The notes under the pieces: generated by a model | What the model was told of the DNA's origin: nothing | The model's input: only the letters and a program-made list of their open reading frames with translations | The model's database searches: none | Shown: positions 35,901 through 43,348 of the stretch, piece by piece | Layout: each line of letters begins with the position of its first letter | Numbering within the stretch: the stretch's first letter is position 1 | Program-made: the position numbers and the translations under genes | Source of the DNA: Pseudomonadota bacterium | Lineage (GTDB): Bacteria > Cyanobacteriota > Vampirovibrionia > Obscuribacterales > Obscuribacteraceae | DNA length: 64,000 nt | Direction: 5' to 3' | Assembly (NCBI GenBank): GCA_021324135.1 | Contig: JAJPJO010000168.1 | Location: forward strand, 1 to 64,000

Positions 35901-37288
35901 GCTGACATTGTAACGACGTGTGCGGTTCTGTCGTCTTGCGGTTCCGTCTCGCCCGACTGCACCGGATATGGTGCCTCCTCCAGGATCAAGTGAGCAATCG
36001 TTCCGCTGGCGCCAAAGGAGCTGACTCCGGCTCTTCGGACGCGGCCTTCCATCTTAGGCCAGCTTGTCATTGATGTTGGCACAGCGGCAGGTATTGCTTG
36101 CCAATTGATCGCCGGATTTGGCTTTTGCAAATGCAGATGAGGTGGAATCGCTTCTTTCTGCAGGCAAAGCACGGTCTTAATCAAGCCGGCCATCCCGGAG
36201 GCTGCCTCAAGGTGACCGAGGTTTGTCTTGCAAGAACCAATGTAGAGCGGTTGCAGGCTTGCCGGCCGGTTCTGAAAGACACGAACCAGTGCTTCTGCCT
36301 CCGTCGGATCGCCTATACTGGTTCCCGTTCCATGAGCCTCGACATAGTCGATGCTGGACGGCGACAATTTTGCCAGTTCGAGTGCTCTTCGAATCAAAGT
36401 CTCTTGCCCGACTGCATTCGGTACCGTCAAGCCGTTTCGTACACCATCCTGAAGAACGGCACTGCTTCGAATTACGGACAGAATCCGATCGCCGTCACGC
36501 TGCGCATCTGCAAGGCGCTTCAGAACAACAACACCACAGCCTTCACCGCGAGAGAAGCCATCAGCGCTGGCATCAAAAGTCTTGCATCGTCCATCCGGGG
36601 AAAGCACGCTTGCTTTGCAGTAATTTATAGTGTGCTCAGGGGTAATCATCAGGTGCACGCCGGCAGCAATGGCACAGTCCGCTTCCCCGTTTAGCAAGCT
36701 GGAGCATGCATTGTGTACCGCCACCAGGGATGATGCACAAGCGGCATCAACCGCCCAACACGGACCCATGAGACCGAGCAAGTATGCCAAGCGTCCGGCA
36801 ATAACATGTGGAACGCTGCTGGTTATGCGAAAGATCGATTGGTCTTCAGACCGATCGTATTTGCTGAGCAGAAAACCATAGTCGTTAGATGAAACGCCGA
36901 CGAAAACGCCGGTGAAGCTACCGTTCAGTTTGTCCGGGTTTATGCCTGCATCTTCCAGCGCTTCCCAGGCGACCTCGAGAAAGAGCCTCTGTTGTGGATC
37001 CATCCACTCGGCTTCGCGCGGACTGATGCCGAAGAACTGTGCGTCGAACTCATCGATTGGACATTCAAGGAAACCGCCCTCACGAACGAACATTTTGCCG
37101 GGCGCTTCCGGATCAGGGTCATAGTGATCCGCAGCCCGCCAACGCTCTTCCGGAATTGGTCTAATGGCATCGACGCTTCTTTCTAAAATCTGCCAGTAAG
37201 AATCGATATCGTGTGCGCCGCCGGGAAAGCGACACCCCATGCCGATAATGGCAATTGCTTCCGGTTGCCTGCTAGAGTCTAGAACCAT
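32978..37288 (-). CDS. Type I polyketide synthase, one module: KS-AT-cMT-ACP
   Basis: The 1436-residue protein has a ketosynthase (about 8-435; C184 in DAACASS, H319 in VEAHGTGT, H359 in NLGHLEAASG), an acyltransferase (about 535-860; S631 in GHSLGEY, R656, H732), a SAM methyltransferase (about 940-1270; LEVGAGTGGTT), a charged coiled coil (about 1297-1345) and an acyl carrier domain (S1367 in LGIDSLMAVEL). HAFH at the AT active site points to malonyl-CoA. The MT type is that of C-methylating PKSs. No ketoreductase, dehydratase, enoylreductase or thioesterase domain is present, so one round would leave an alpha-methyl-beta-keto thioester. It leads an operon with the thioesterase and PPTase. 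Confidence 0.96.
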   Translation of the reverse strand: MVLDSSRQPEAIAIIGMGCRFPGGAHDIDSYWQILERSVDAIRPIPEERWRAADHYDPDPEAPGKMFVREGGFLECPIDEFDAQFFGISPREAEWMDPQQRLFLEVAWEALEDAGINPDKLNGSFTGVFVGVSSNDYGFLLSKYDRSEDQSIFRITSSVPHVIAGRLAYLLGLMGPCWAVDAACASSLVAVHNACSSLLNGEADCAIAAGVHLMITPEHTINYCKASVLSPDGRCKTFDASADGFSRGEGCGVVVLKRLADAQRDGDRILSVIRSSAVLQDGVRNGLTVPNAVGQETLIRRALELAKLSPSSIDYVEAHGTGTSIGDPTEAEALVRVFQNRPASLQPLYIGSCKTNLGHLEAASGMAGLIKTVLCLQKEAIPPHLHLQKPNPAINWQAIPAAVPTSMTSWPKMEGRVRRAGVSSFGASGTIAHLILEEAPYPVQSGETEPQDDRTAHVVTMSARTPEALEQLQERFLSHAQAHPGQKLADLAYSANTGRARHEHRLSVVARDLDDFRSKLTARDYRSGTVATGTEKPKIAFLFSGQGFSLDAEMGRELYRTSPVFREAIDECAVRFSQYDEEFSLLDSLYGTNPMLSDVVYSHSCLFALQYALGQLWQSFGVVPHLVLGHSLGEYAAAVIAGAMKVETALDLIVARGRLTRQHPNGTMLAVQAPWQRVEELLKAIPDFEIACINSPTQTVVAGSLDRCDDLISLCQKQAIQATRLPIYHAFHSGNIEPVKRELLAAANRAEYEDLRLPLISSITADLVAPEGINAEYWANNTRAVVKFQQAIEKAMDEGCNTFVELGPQPQLITFGMDCQGDRKVQWLPSMRRGEAPWVVLLESIARLYVSGAAIDWLGFESFYERRKVSLPTYPWQRERYWLEILEKAEEQVCQLVAKFPKLDSAAVVKEVEGILAHRHVAELLSDEQGMQNELVPLCHDYICRALERLGWKPRIGDTFEVDALCKDLRIIDRHRRYVEYCLTRLIEAGILKKTGQLWSVVCWPSLDDLEQHHKDILDRYPDFSIELTLLKRSADHLHLLWSGGQDPLSLLFPAPPEVSLEDVYYRAPYFKLANKLLREILRSIIPKFSGQGKLRILEVGAGTGGTTNLVLPELSAERCEYVFTDVSPLFLERARQRFSQYPFMQFERFDLECNPKSQGFSANQFDVVIAANVIHATRSVRESIRSLQQLLSPGGFILALEPVASAVWLDVAFGSLEGWWHFNDFDLRPDHLFLASSKWTKLMKDEGFESVEVITLGSGTQQAVIVGQADSQSVVLQYSTLQNSNSRNRKPGPSEKIEPELERAEAQEQTAVLRARIAELERHGASAERIQVLKEYLEHQVRKILKWPANKNLHSNQSLFDLGIDSLMAVELSNRIQSDLGGPAISAIKLYEYPSVDCLSEYVETQLRGDAAKVVNDPDAQQMVRQNELARQSNR

Positions 37289-37607
37289 TCCACGCCTGCT
37301 CCATAGTCACGAATCATTGAAGCACAACCGGCTTTTCAAACCATGAGATTGTGGTTCAAACTAAATAACAGAATTTTCATTACAATCGAGTGCTGATGGG
37401 CAGCTCCTCTAGCGGCTCAGCGGACGGTAAATCACAATTTCTTCCCATAGCCGCATCTACCGGATCCCGCAGGTTAAGCGGGGACGCGCATTTGATTTTT
37501 CTCACATGCATACAAGGAGCTGGTCATATAATCACTCAAGATCTTCGCTCTTGGCTCAGAGAGGTTTAGCCTGAGCGCTCCGGCGGTTCCATTGTCAGGG
37601 AAAGAAC
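37289..37607. promoter_or_regulatory. Divergent control region between the PKS operon and the cyclase-like operon
   Basis: The 319 bases separate the two operons. CAAACCATGAGATTGTGGTTC (arms AACCA/TGGTT, spacer 8) near the PKS side, at about 37337-37354, may be an operator. On the plus strand a perfect TATAAT lies at 37527-37532, 75 bases before ATG 37608, without a clear -35. Between it and the start, GCTCAG (37554-37559) and CTGAGC (37571-37576) form a hairpin in the leader. For the PKS, GGAG lies 11 bases ahead of ATG 37288. Confidence 0.45.
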
Positions 37608-38753
37608 ATGCCTCCAATGACGCGCCTAGACTCGCATTTGTCGATCGATCAAAGGAACCTGGGCCGGGCGATTGATAGCGGCATGAGTTTCCTATGGCAA
37701 AATCAGCTGCCCTCGGGCGAATTCATTTCTTATCGCTCCACCGATCCGACGATGGGCACGGCTTGTGAATTTGACAGTTCGCCCTTCCCGACAGCATTAA
37801 TCGCATTTTGTCTCAGCTTTTCGAACTCAGATAAAGCGCATCAAATGATCGCCAGGGCGAGCCAATTTTTCCTTCGCGAGATGGAAGCACCGGGCGTCTG
37901 GAGATATTGGACGTCCCAGCATCCATTCCACAAGAACATACCGCCCGATACCGACGATCTCGCCTGCGTATCAAGCATCCTCATGAGCCAGGGTTTAACT
38001 TATCGCAACAATATCGACTTGATGTTGGCTAACAGAAATGACGAGGGGCTCTTCTATACCTGGTTTGCGCCCCGCTTCCGTGCAGCCAATCGATTTGCCC
38101 GGCGATGTTTTTCATTCTGGCAAACTGTTGGGCGAGAAGCGATGCAACCTGCCAGCCTCTACTATTTTTGGAAACTCAATGAAGCAAAGCCAAATGATAT
38201 TGACGCCGTTGTAAATGCAAATGCCCTGTATTACCTGTGGCTTGCCAAACAATCCGGAGCAATTTCCGATTCGATTTATGAAGCTGCTGTTGTGCCGGTC
38301 GCGAACTATCTCATGGACATCATTAGAGAAGATCGCGAAGAGCTTTGCGACAAGTGGCATCTCAGTCCATTCAATCTCTATTACGCCGTCTCTCGAAATC
38401 TATTTGCCGGTGTCGAGCCGTTTCGATCGATTGAAGATCTCCTCGTCAGGAAGGTTCTCCGGCATGCCCGCCTTGATGGGATGATCGGGAGCAACGTTCT
38501 TGAGACTGCACTGGCGGTGTGCATCTTGCTCAACTGCTCCAGTCGTCCTGAGGAAATGTTCCGGGCCATCGACAAACTTTTAGCGAGCCAGGAAGAAACT
38601 GGCTGCTGGACCAGGTTGCCGCTCTATTATGGTGGACCAAAGAAATATTTCGGCTGGGGCTCCGAGGAGTTGACCACCGGTTTTTGCCTCGAGGCCTTGA
38701 TTCGCTGCCATCATCCTTCAATGCAGAGCGGAGCAGGTCCTTATGCTCTTTAA
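37608..38753 (+). CDS. Single-domain class II terpene-cyclase-like protein (squalene-cyclase repeats)
   Basis: The 381-residue protein is an all-helical toroid of the squalene/hopene cyclase type. It has D114-T-D116-D117 in PPDTDDLACVSS, which matches the DxDD acid motif of class II terpene cyclases, and QW-type repeats Q33-x3-G-x-F and Q328-x3-G-x-W334; DAVVNANALYYLWLA is also typical of this fold. It is about half the size of squalene-hopene cyclases, but monodomain class II cyclases are known (for example MstE of cyanobacterial meroterpenoids). Proteins of this fold can be non-enzymatic, so cyclisation is a hypothesis. Its end overlaps the MBOAT gene start by 11 bases. GGGAAAG precedes the ATG. 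Confidence 0.68.
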   Translation: MPPMTRLDSHLSIDQRNLGRAIDSGMSFLWQNQLPSGEFISYRSTDPTMGTACEFDSSPFPTALIAFCLSFSNSDKAHQMIARASQFFLREMEAPGVWRYWTSQHPFHKNIPPDTDDLACVSSILMSQGLTYRNNIDLMLANRNDEGLFYTWFAPRFRAANRFARRCFSFWQTVGREAMQPASLYYFWKLNEAKPNDIDAVVNANALYYLWLAKQSGAISDSIYEAAVVPVANYLMDIIREDREELCDKWHLSPFNLYYAVSRNLFAGVEPFRSIEDLLVRKVLRHARLDGMIGSNVLETALAVCILLNCSSRPEEMFRAIDKLLASQEETGCWTRLPLYYGGPKKYFGWGSEELTTGFCLEALIRCHHPSMQSGAGPYAL

Positions 38754-40149
38754 TTCGCTTGAATTCGTATTTTTCTTCATGATCGTGATCGCGATATATT
38801 ATGTCCGCATGCAGCGCCAGTGGCAGCTATCGGTGCTCGTTATATCGAGTCTCCTCTTCTACGGCTGGGCGCAGCCGGACTTGATTTTGCTTCTTGCATT
38901 CTCGATATTTCTGAATGCTTTTTTCTGCTGGCGAATCGTTTCTCAAACTGATCAAAAGAAGAGGCTGACCCTCACCCTCATGGCAGTGACACTAAATGTA
39001 GTGTCGCTCTTGGTTTTCAAATACACAACCTTCTTCGTCGATCTGCTTCGCACTCTCACACATTTGGACATCAGTTCGCGCCGGCTCGTTTCCTCGCTCA
39101 CGAACTTGCCGATCCCTCTGGGCATCAGCTTCTTCACGCTCGAAGGTATCTGCCTGCTGGTTGAGTCTTATCGCAAGCCGCAGCCCGCCACCTTCAAATC
39201 ATTTTTGCGCAATACATGCACTATCATGAGCTTTTTCCCTCATTTGATTGCCGGGCCGATTTTAAGGCCCGAGCAGTTCTTCCCCCAGGTGAAAACCAAA
39301 CGATTCTCTGAAATAGATTGGAACTTCGCTCTGAGCAGCTTGATACTCGGCTATTTTTTGAAGTGTTTCGTCTCCGATAATCTCGCCTCATACACAACCT
39401 TCGTCGCCGGAGATGGTGCGCTTTTGACAATCGTCATCATCATGGCGAATGCGCTTCGCCTCTTCGCCGACTTTGCCGGCTATTCCTACATCGCGATCGG
39501 TTTGTCGGCACTGCTTGGCTATCGCCTGCCGCAAAACTTCAACTGGCCGTTCCAGTCGCAGTCCATGAGCGAGTTCTGGACGAGATGGAACATGACTGTA
39601 TCGTTCTGGTTTAGAGATTACGCATATATCCCACTGGGTGGCAACCGCAAAGGAAAAATCAGGACCCTGATCAATACCCTCCTGGCCATGACGCTAAGCG
39701 GATTCTGGCATGGTGCAGGGCTTAGATATCTCATGTGGGGTTTTTTGCACGGCCTGGTAATCTGCTTTGAGGTTTTATTGGGCTTGCATAAAAGCCGTTC
39801 GAAAAACCGTCTATTAGCCACCCTTCGTACTCTATTCACCTTCTCGATTTTTGCCTTTCTCTGGACCCTTGTGATCGTTCCCTCGCATCAACTCCCAACA
39901 GTGTGGGCGCAATTGAGCACTCAAGATTGGAATCTCAGGGTGTACACCATATTTTTCATGCTTATTTATTCGCTTCCTGTATTCTTTCTACATTGCTTCG
40001 CGAATCCAGCGACCGACTTATCACTGCCGGCAATCCAGCCGGCAAGCTGGATGCGCTTCCGCCTGAAAGAATGCGCGCTTGCGATCATGCTATTTATGAT
40101 CGTGACGAGTTCAGGTGATCCAACAACCTTCGTCTATTTCCACTTCTGA
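38743..40149 (+). CDS. MBOAT-family O-acyltransferase (AlgI/DltB-like)
   Basis: The 468-residue polytopic protein begins MLFNSLEFVFFFMIVIAIYY, the standard AlgI-type start, and carries FFPHLIAGPILRPEQFFPQ, FADFAGYSYIAIGLSALLGY, WNMTVSFWFRDYAYIPLGG and the active-site histidine in LSGFWHGAGLRYLMWG. These proteins move acyl groups across the membrane to extracellular polymers or lipids with an SGNH partner. That partner is encoded next and overlaps by one base. The start lies inside the cyclase-like gene, so the three genes are translationally coupled. Confidence 0.95.
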   Translation: MLFNSLEFVFFFMIVIAIYYVRMQRQWQLSVLVISSLLFYGWAQPDLILLLAFSIFLNAFFCWRIVSQTDQKKRLTLTLMAVTLNVVSLLVFKYTTFFVDLLRTLTHLDISSRRLVSSLTNLPIPLGISFFTLEGICLLVESYRKPQPATFKSFLRNTCTIMSFFPHLIAGPILRPEQFFPQVKTKRFSEIDWNFALSSLILGYFLKCFVSDNLASYTTFVAGDGALLTIVIIMANALRLFADFAGYSYIAIGLSALLGYRLPQNFNWPFQSQSMSEFWTRWNMTVSFWFRDYAYIPLGGNRKGKIRTLINTLLAMTLSGFWHGAGLRYLMWGFLHGLVICFEVLLGLHKSRSKNRLLATLRTLFTFSIFAFLWTLVIVPSHQLPTVWAQLSTQDWNLRVYTIFFMLIYSLPVFFLHCFANPATDLSLPAIQPASWMRFRLKECALAIMLFMIVTSSGDPTTFVYFHF

Positions 40150-41033
40150 TGCAAATAAGAAATGCACTAGCGCTGGCGACTCTCCTGCTGCTCGGATACT
40201 ACCTCCTGAGCTACTCCGGTATTCTGCGCAATGGTGCTCCCTTTACACCCGAGCAAGCAGTGCGCTCCAAGTTATTGGAGTGGGCTCATCGCCGCGAAGC
40301 CCCGGAGATTGCCATTGTAGGCACCTCCCGAGCGTTTCTCCTTCGCACCGACCTTTTTGATGTACCTGCCGAGAATCTGGCAATTTATGGCGAAACGGCT
40401 CATGCCGGTCTGGAAATTTTAAGAAGAAGCCCGGTCACACCACATATAGTGCTAGTGGAAGCCGACTCGATCTCATTGGCGCGCAAATATATTCAGAACA
40501 GATTGAGCGAGCCCAAAAATATTTTGGAGGAAGTGCAATGGCATTTCTCTGATTGCCGCCGCAGACCGATCAATGTTTTGGCTGCATATTATCCGCAAGA
40601 AGCGATCAATATAAGATTCACGGATCGCGATCGCGAAATTGCCCGGCGTCAATTTCTTGACGGCACGGGCAGCTATTTTTTGAATGAGCTCAAAGACGAG
40701 CCGAGAAGGTCCGGCTGTATTGCAGAGGCCAAACGTTCAATCGATGAGCTGATCGAGCGTGGTGCCAAGGTCGTGTTTTTCACGATACCAAGCGACAGTA
40801 CAGTACAGGAGCTTGTGCGTCCGTATGACCAAATAATCAAGCAAACCTTCTCGTCATCGAAGTATCTGTGGTTGGATAGCTCATCAGAAAGCTTTGAGAT
40901 GGGCGACTTGCTGCATCTTTCGCAAGGAGGAGCCAGAGCCTTCACGCGATCGTTGCAGTCTCGACTGGTGCAGTCGGGAGCCCTGCCGATTCAGTTAAGC
41001 AAAAGAGAAAGCACTCATAAGTTAGAGCGCTGA
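40149..41033 (+). CDS. SGNH-fold protein paired with the MBOAT acyltransferase
   Basis: A single N-terminal helix (about 5-20) anchors a 270-residue outer domain. IVGTSRAFLLRTD (about 56-68) fits SGNH block I with its serine nucleophile and GDLLHLSQGGA (about 255-265) fits the C-terminal D-x-x-H. This layout resembles AlgJ/AlgX or DltD, which take an acyl group from the MBOAT partner and pass it to the final acceptor outside the membrane. The gene starts on the last base of the MBOAT gene. The acceptor is unknown; a glycan or the locus lipid are both possible. Confidence 0.75.
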   Translation: MQIRNALALATLLLLGYYLLSYSGILRNGAPFTPEQAVRSKLLEWAHRREAPEIAIVGTSRAFLLRTDLFDVPAENLAIYGETAHAGLEILRRSPVTPHIVLVEADSISLARKYIQNRLSEPKNILEEVQWHFSDCRRRPINVLAAYYPQEAINIRFTDRDREIARRQFLDGTGSYFLNELKDEPRRSGCIAEAKRSIDELIERGAKVVFFTIPSDSTVQELVRPYDQIIKQTFSSSKYLWLDSSSESFEMGDLLHLSQGGARAFTRSLQSRLVQSGALPIQLSKRESTHKLER

Positions 41034-41097
41034 GTCTAGTACAATATTGTTTTTTGCGGCAGGCGCACAATTGAGCAATGGCTCAGGGAGAGATTCT

Positions 41098-41757
41098 ATG
41101 CGCAAAATGATGTTGACCTCATTTTCGCTTGTTATTCTGAGTTCCGCCATCACTGCGGCTCGGGCTGATGACCAGAAATCCGCATCGCTCGACTATTTTC
41201 CACTGAGACCACTGGTTAAGGGCAAAGAAGGAGATTGGTGGAAGTACGAATTGGGTTCTGGAAACACAAAATCAGATTTCACCATGAAGGTCGTTAAGAC
41301 ACAAAAACAGGCGGACAAAACTGACCTGTTTCAAATCGACACGATCATGCCGGAGCGAACCATCCATTCATGGTTCACCAAGGGTAATGGCGTGGTTCTC
41401 AAGCAAAGAGAGCAATTCGGCGATGATCCGCAAATGATGACCCAGTTTCAGCCCGCCTACGTCATCAAAAATACTCTTAAGAACGGTGATAAATGGGAGT
41501 GGTCCGGCAAGGGCCAGATGGGAGTCGAGGCGAAGGAATCGTTTCAAGTCTCCGGACCCGAGACGGTTGTGGTGCCTGCAGGCAAATTCGAGACCATGAA
41601 GCTCACCGATCGTGTCGTGCAGGGAAAAAACATTTCCGTCAAAACGGTCTGGTTCGCCAATCAAGTCGGAATGGTGAAGTCGTCAGTACAGACCGATGCC
41701 GGAGTGACTGAAGTGAAACTCGTCGATTATGCAGCCAAGAAGAAATCTTCCGGTTAG
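41098..41757 (+). CDS. Secreted hypothetical protein (219 aa)
   Basis: ATG 41098 has AGGGAGAG six bases upstream and begins a clear signal peptide (MRKMMLTSFSLVILSSAITAARA, about 23 residues); the longer frame from 41047 lacks this. The mature part is rich in beta-strand pattern (DWWKYELGSGNTKSDFTMKV, FETMKLTDRVVQGKNISVKT). The segment VVVPAGKFETMKL and a final VWFANQVGMVKS fold resemble a family of secreted bacterial proteins of about 200 residues, often described as DUF-type, in which a 'PAG-x-F-x-T' motif recurs. Function unknown. It follows the SGNH gene by 64 bases. Confidence 0.75.
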   Translation: MRKMMLTSFSLVILSSAITAARADDQKSASLDYFPLRPLVKGKEGDWWKYELGSGNTKSDFTMKVVKTQKQADKTDLFQIDTIMPERTIHSWFTKGNGVVLKQREQFGDDPQMMTQFQPAYVIKNTLKNGDKWEWSGKGQMGVEAKESFQVSGPETVVVPAGKFETMKLTDRVVQGKNISVKTVWFANQVGMVKSSVQTDAGVTEVKLVDYAAKKKSSG

Positions 41758-41770
41758 CCGGCGCCCTTGA

Positions 41771-42307
41771 TCAGCTCTGAAAGCGGCTGGGCTCGTCCGG
41801 CTCCTGATCATGTTCTTTAAGGATCAGATGCCACCAACCGACATCGTGCCATTTCCCCAGTTTGTACCCGACATTTTTATACACACCCACCGGCTTGAAC
41901 CCGAGCTTCTCATGCAGAGCCACGCTCGCCGCGTTCGGAAGCGTCACACCGGCATAAGCGTTGTATAAACCAAGCTCGCGAAGTTGCCGAAAGAGCTCCG
42001 TATAGAGCATCGTGCCGACGCCCTTGCCTCGCGCTTTCTCGGCAAGATAAATCGCCACGTCACACGACCATCGATAAGCCGCACGTTCCTTATGTGCGCA
42101 ACCATAGGCATAGCCAAGTATTTCCCCATTTTCTTCGCAAACCAGCCATGGATGCGTCTTTGTAATTGCAGCCATCCGCCGCTGCATTTCATCAATGCTT
42201 GGAGGAACGACCTCAAATGTGGTGGCACTGTTCAAGCAAAACGGAGCGTAAATCTCCACAATGCCTAGCGCATCCTCGGCTCTGGCAGCGCGAATCATAG
42301 AGTGCAT
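41771..42307 (-). CDS. GNAT N-acetyltransferase (phosphinothricin/MnaT-like)
   Basis: The 178-residue protein is a GNAT enzyme of the PAT/MnaT type: IRAARAEDALGIVEIYAPF at the N-terminus, EKARGKGVGTMLYTEL as the acetyl-CoA pyrophosphate loop (about 91-106), and LHEKLGFKPVGVYKNVGYKLGKWHDVGWW, which is highly characteristic of this subfamily. Members acetylate methionine analogues or glufosinate-like amines. An alternative start is ATG 42298. It is the last gene of the minus-strand ffh-rpsP-khpA run. Confidence 0.92.
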   Translation of the reverse strand: MHSMIRAARAEDALGIVEIYAPFCLNSATTFEVVPPSIDEMQRRMAAITKTHPWLVCEENGEILGYAYGCAHKERAAYRWSCDVAIYLAEKARGKGVGTMLYTELFRQLRELGLYNAYAGVTLPNAASVALHEKLGFKPVGVYKNVGYKLGKWHDVGWWHLILKEHDQEPDEPSRFQS

Positions 42308-42333
42308 ATAATAGGATAATTCATGCGGTCCGC

Positions 42334-42660
42334 CTACTCGGATGATTCGCCGAGTATTTCTGCCATCAAAGCGCGATAACGCCGCAAATTCTCTTCGTAG
42401 CTACCGCTTACATTTTTGATGCTATCGTCTCCCTGTCCACTGCCTTTGATGAACAGCCAGGGAGCAACCTCTTTCAATTTCTGCTCACTGATCCAGTTTC
42501 GAGCCAGGAGAATTTCCTCCGGACTCATCGCCGTCACTTCCTGATCCGAGCGCACGAGGTTGGCTTGGGCCGAGGATATCAGTTTGCGCTCCACGAGCAG
42601 ATCAAGAAGATCCTGCTCCGAGCGTTTGTCTGCCGGATTGGTTGATTCTGCCTCAGGCAT
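42334..42660 (-). CDS. Small hypothetical protein (108 aa)
   Basis: ATG 42660 (MPEAESTNPADK) follows an in-frame GTG by one codon. The product is charged and helical: EQDLLDLLVERKLISSAQANLVRSDQ (broken here by similarity to the N-terminal MshEN-like helix pair found ahead of GspE/PilB ATPases, in which 'L-x-x-LL-x-x-x-LI-x-x-x-Q' recurs), then a second copy-like segment around AMSPEEILLARNWISEQKL. No membrane segment is present. It lies 26 bases after khpA. The similarity is weak, and function is unknown. Confidence 0.65.
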   Translation of the reverse strand: MPEAESTNPADKRSEQDLLDLLVERKLISSAQANLVRSDQEVTAMSPEEILLARNWISEQKLKEVAPWLFIKGSGQGDDSIKNVSGSYEENLRRYRALMAEILGESSE

Positions 42661-42686
42661 CACATTCGGGGCTCATAAAAACCCGC

Positions 42687-43082
42687 TTACTGGACCACTA
42701 TGTCGACTTTTTTGCCGTAGCGTCCGGCGGCTGCTTTTATTAAATTGCGAAGCGCCGAGATGGTTCGCCCATCTTTGCCGATCAAACGACCGGTCACGGC
42801 TGGGTCGCATTTGACACTGACGCGGCTGCGTCTGGGTCCGAAGCTCTTCCTTTCAAAATGCAATGAATCAGGCTCTTTGGCGAGAACCTTCAATATGTAC
42901 TCGGCTAAATCTTCAGGCGCAGAGGTCTGGATTAGCTTGCCTTGGAAGCCGCCCCGCCTTTGGCCGCCGCCCCGGCCGCCGCCGAACCGCCCTCCGCCGC
43001 CGCCACCGCCGAACCTGCCGCCGCCGCCTTTCTTAAAAGGCCGGCTACCGTATCGCTTGGCTGGGCCCCGTTTTTCATCCAT
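42687..43082 (-). CDS. khpA: KhpA-type KH-domain RNA-binding protein with Gly-rich N-terminal extension
   Basis: Residues about 45-131 match the YlqC/KhpA KH protein ([40 protein letters not shown] with the GKDG loop), which binds RNA with its KhpB partner. Residues 1-45 are an extra, Arg/Gly/Phe-rich tail (GGRFGGG and similar). The only possible start is ATG 43082, because no ATG, GTG or TTG occurs between it and the conserved core; its ribosome site is poor. The gene overlaps rpsP by 151 bases in another frame. The order ffh-rpsP-khpA is common in bacteria. Confidence 0.9.
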   Translation of the reverse strand: MDEKRGPAKRYGSRPFKKGGGGRFGGGGGGGRFGGGRGGGQRRGGFQGKLIQTSAPEDLAEYILKVLAKEPDSLHFERKSFGPRRSRVSVKCDPAVTGRLIGKDGRTISALRNLIKAAAGRYGKKVDIVVQ

Positions 43083-43246
43083 CGTTCAATTGCTTCTCTA
43101 TCTATACGCAACTCTTTTGTGCGCGGGTTGTAATAACCAACTTCTTCAATGGGCTTGCCATCGCGCCGAGTGCGGCCGTCCACAGCTACGATTCTGTAGT
43201 GGGGGGCTTTTTTGGCGCCCATGCGCTTAAGCCTAATTTTAACCAC
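42932..43246 (-). CDS. rpsP: 30S ribosomal protein S16 with Ala-rich C-terminal tail
   Basis: GTG 43246 follows GAGGAAGATCCA and begins [20 protein letters not shown], unmistakable S16; [20 protein letters not shown] also fits. The conserved core ends near residue 72. The remaining 30 residues are Ala/Gly-rich (e.g. [20 protein letters not shown]) and coincide with the overlap with khpA. S16 is essential for assembly of the small subunit. The gene is 102 bases downstream of ffh. Confidence 0.97.
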   Translation of the reverse strand: MVKIRLKRMGAKKAPHYRIVAVDGRTRRDGKPIEEVGYYNPRTKELRIDREAIERWMKNGAQPSDTVAGLLRKAAAAGSAVAAAEGGSAAAGAAAKGGAASKAS

Positions 43247-43348
43247 TGGATCTTCCTCTTCAAATCTTGAAATGCAAATCGAATGTGTATTTTAGCAGGT
43301 GTATATGCAAATACAGTCTCAAATAGTGTAAAGGCAGCTTTGCATTAG

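Noticed and set aside
32978-37288. Trans-AT polyketide system using the AT of the fusion protein
   Set aside because: The PKS has its own AT with intact S631, R656 and H732, so a trans-acting AT is not needed for extension.
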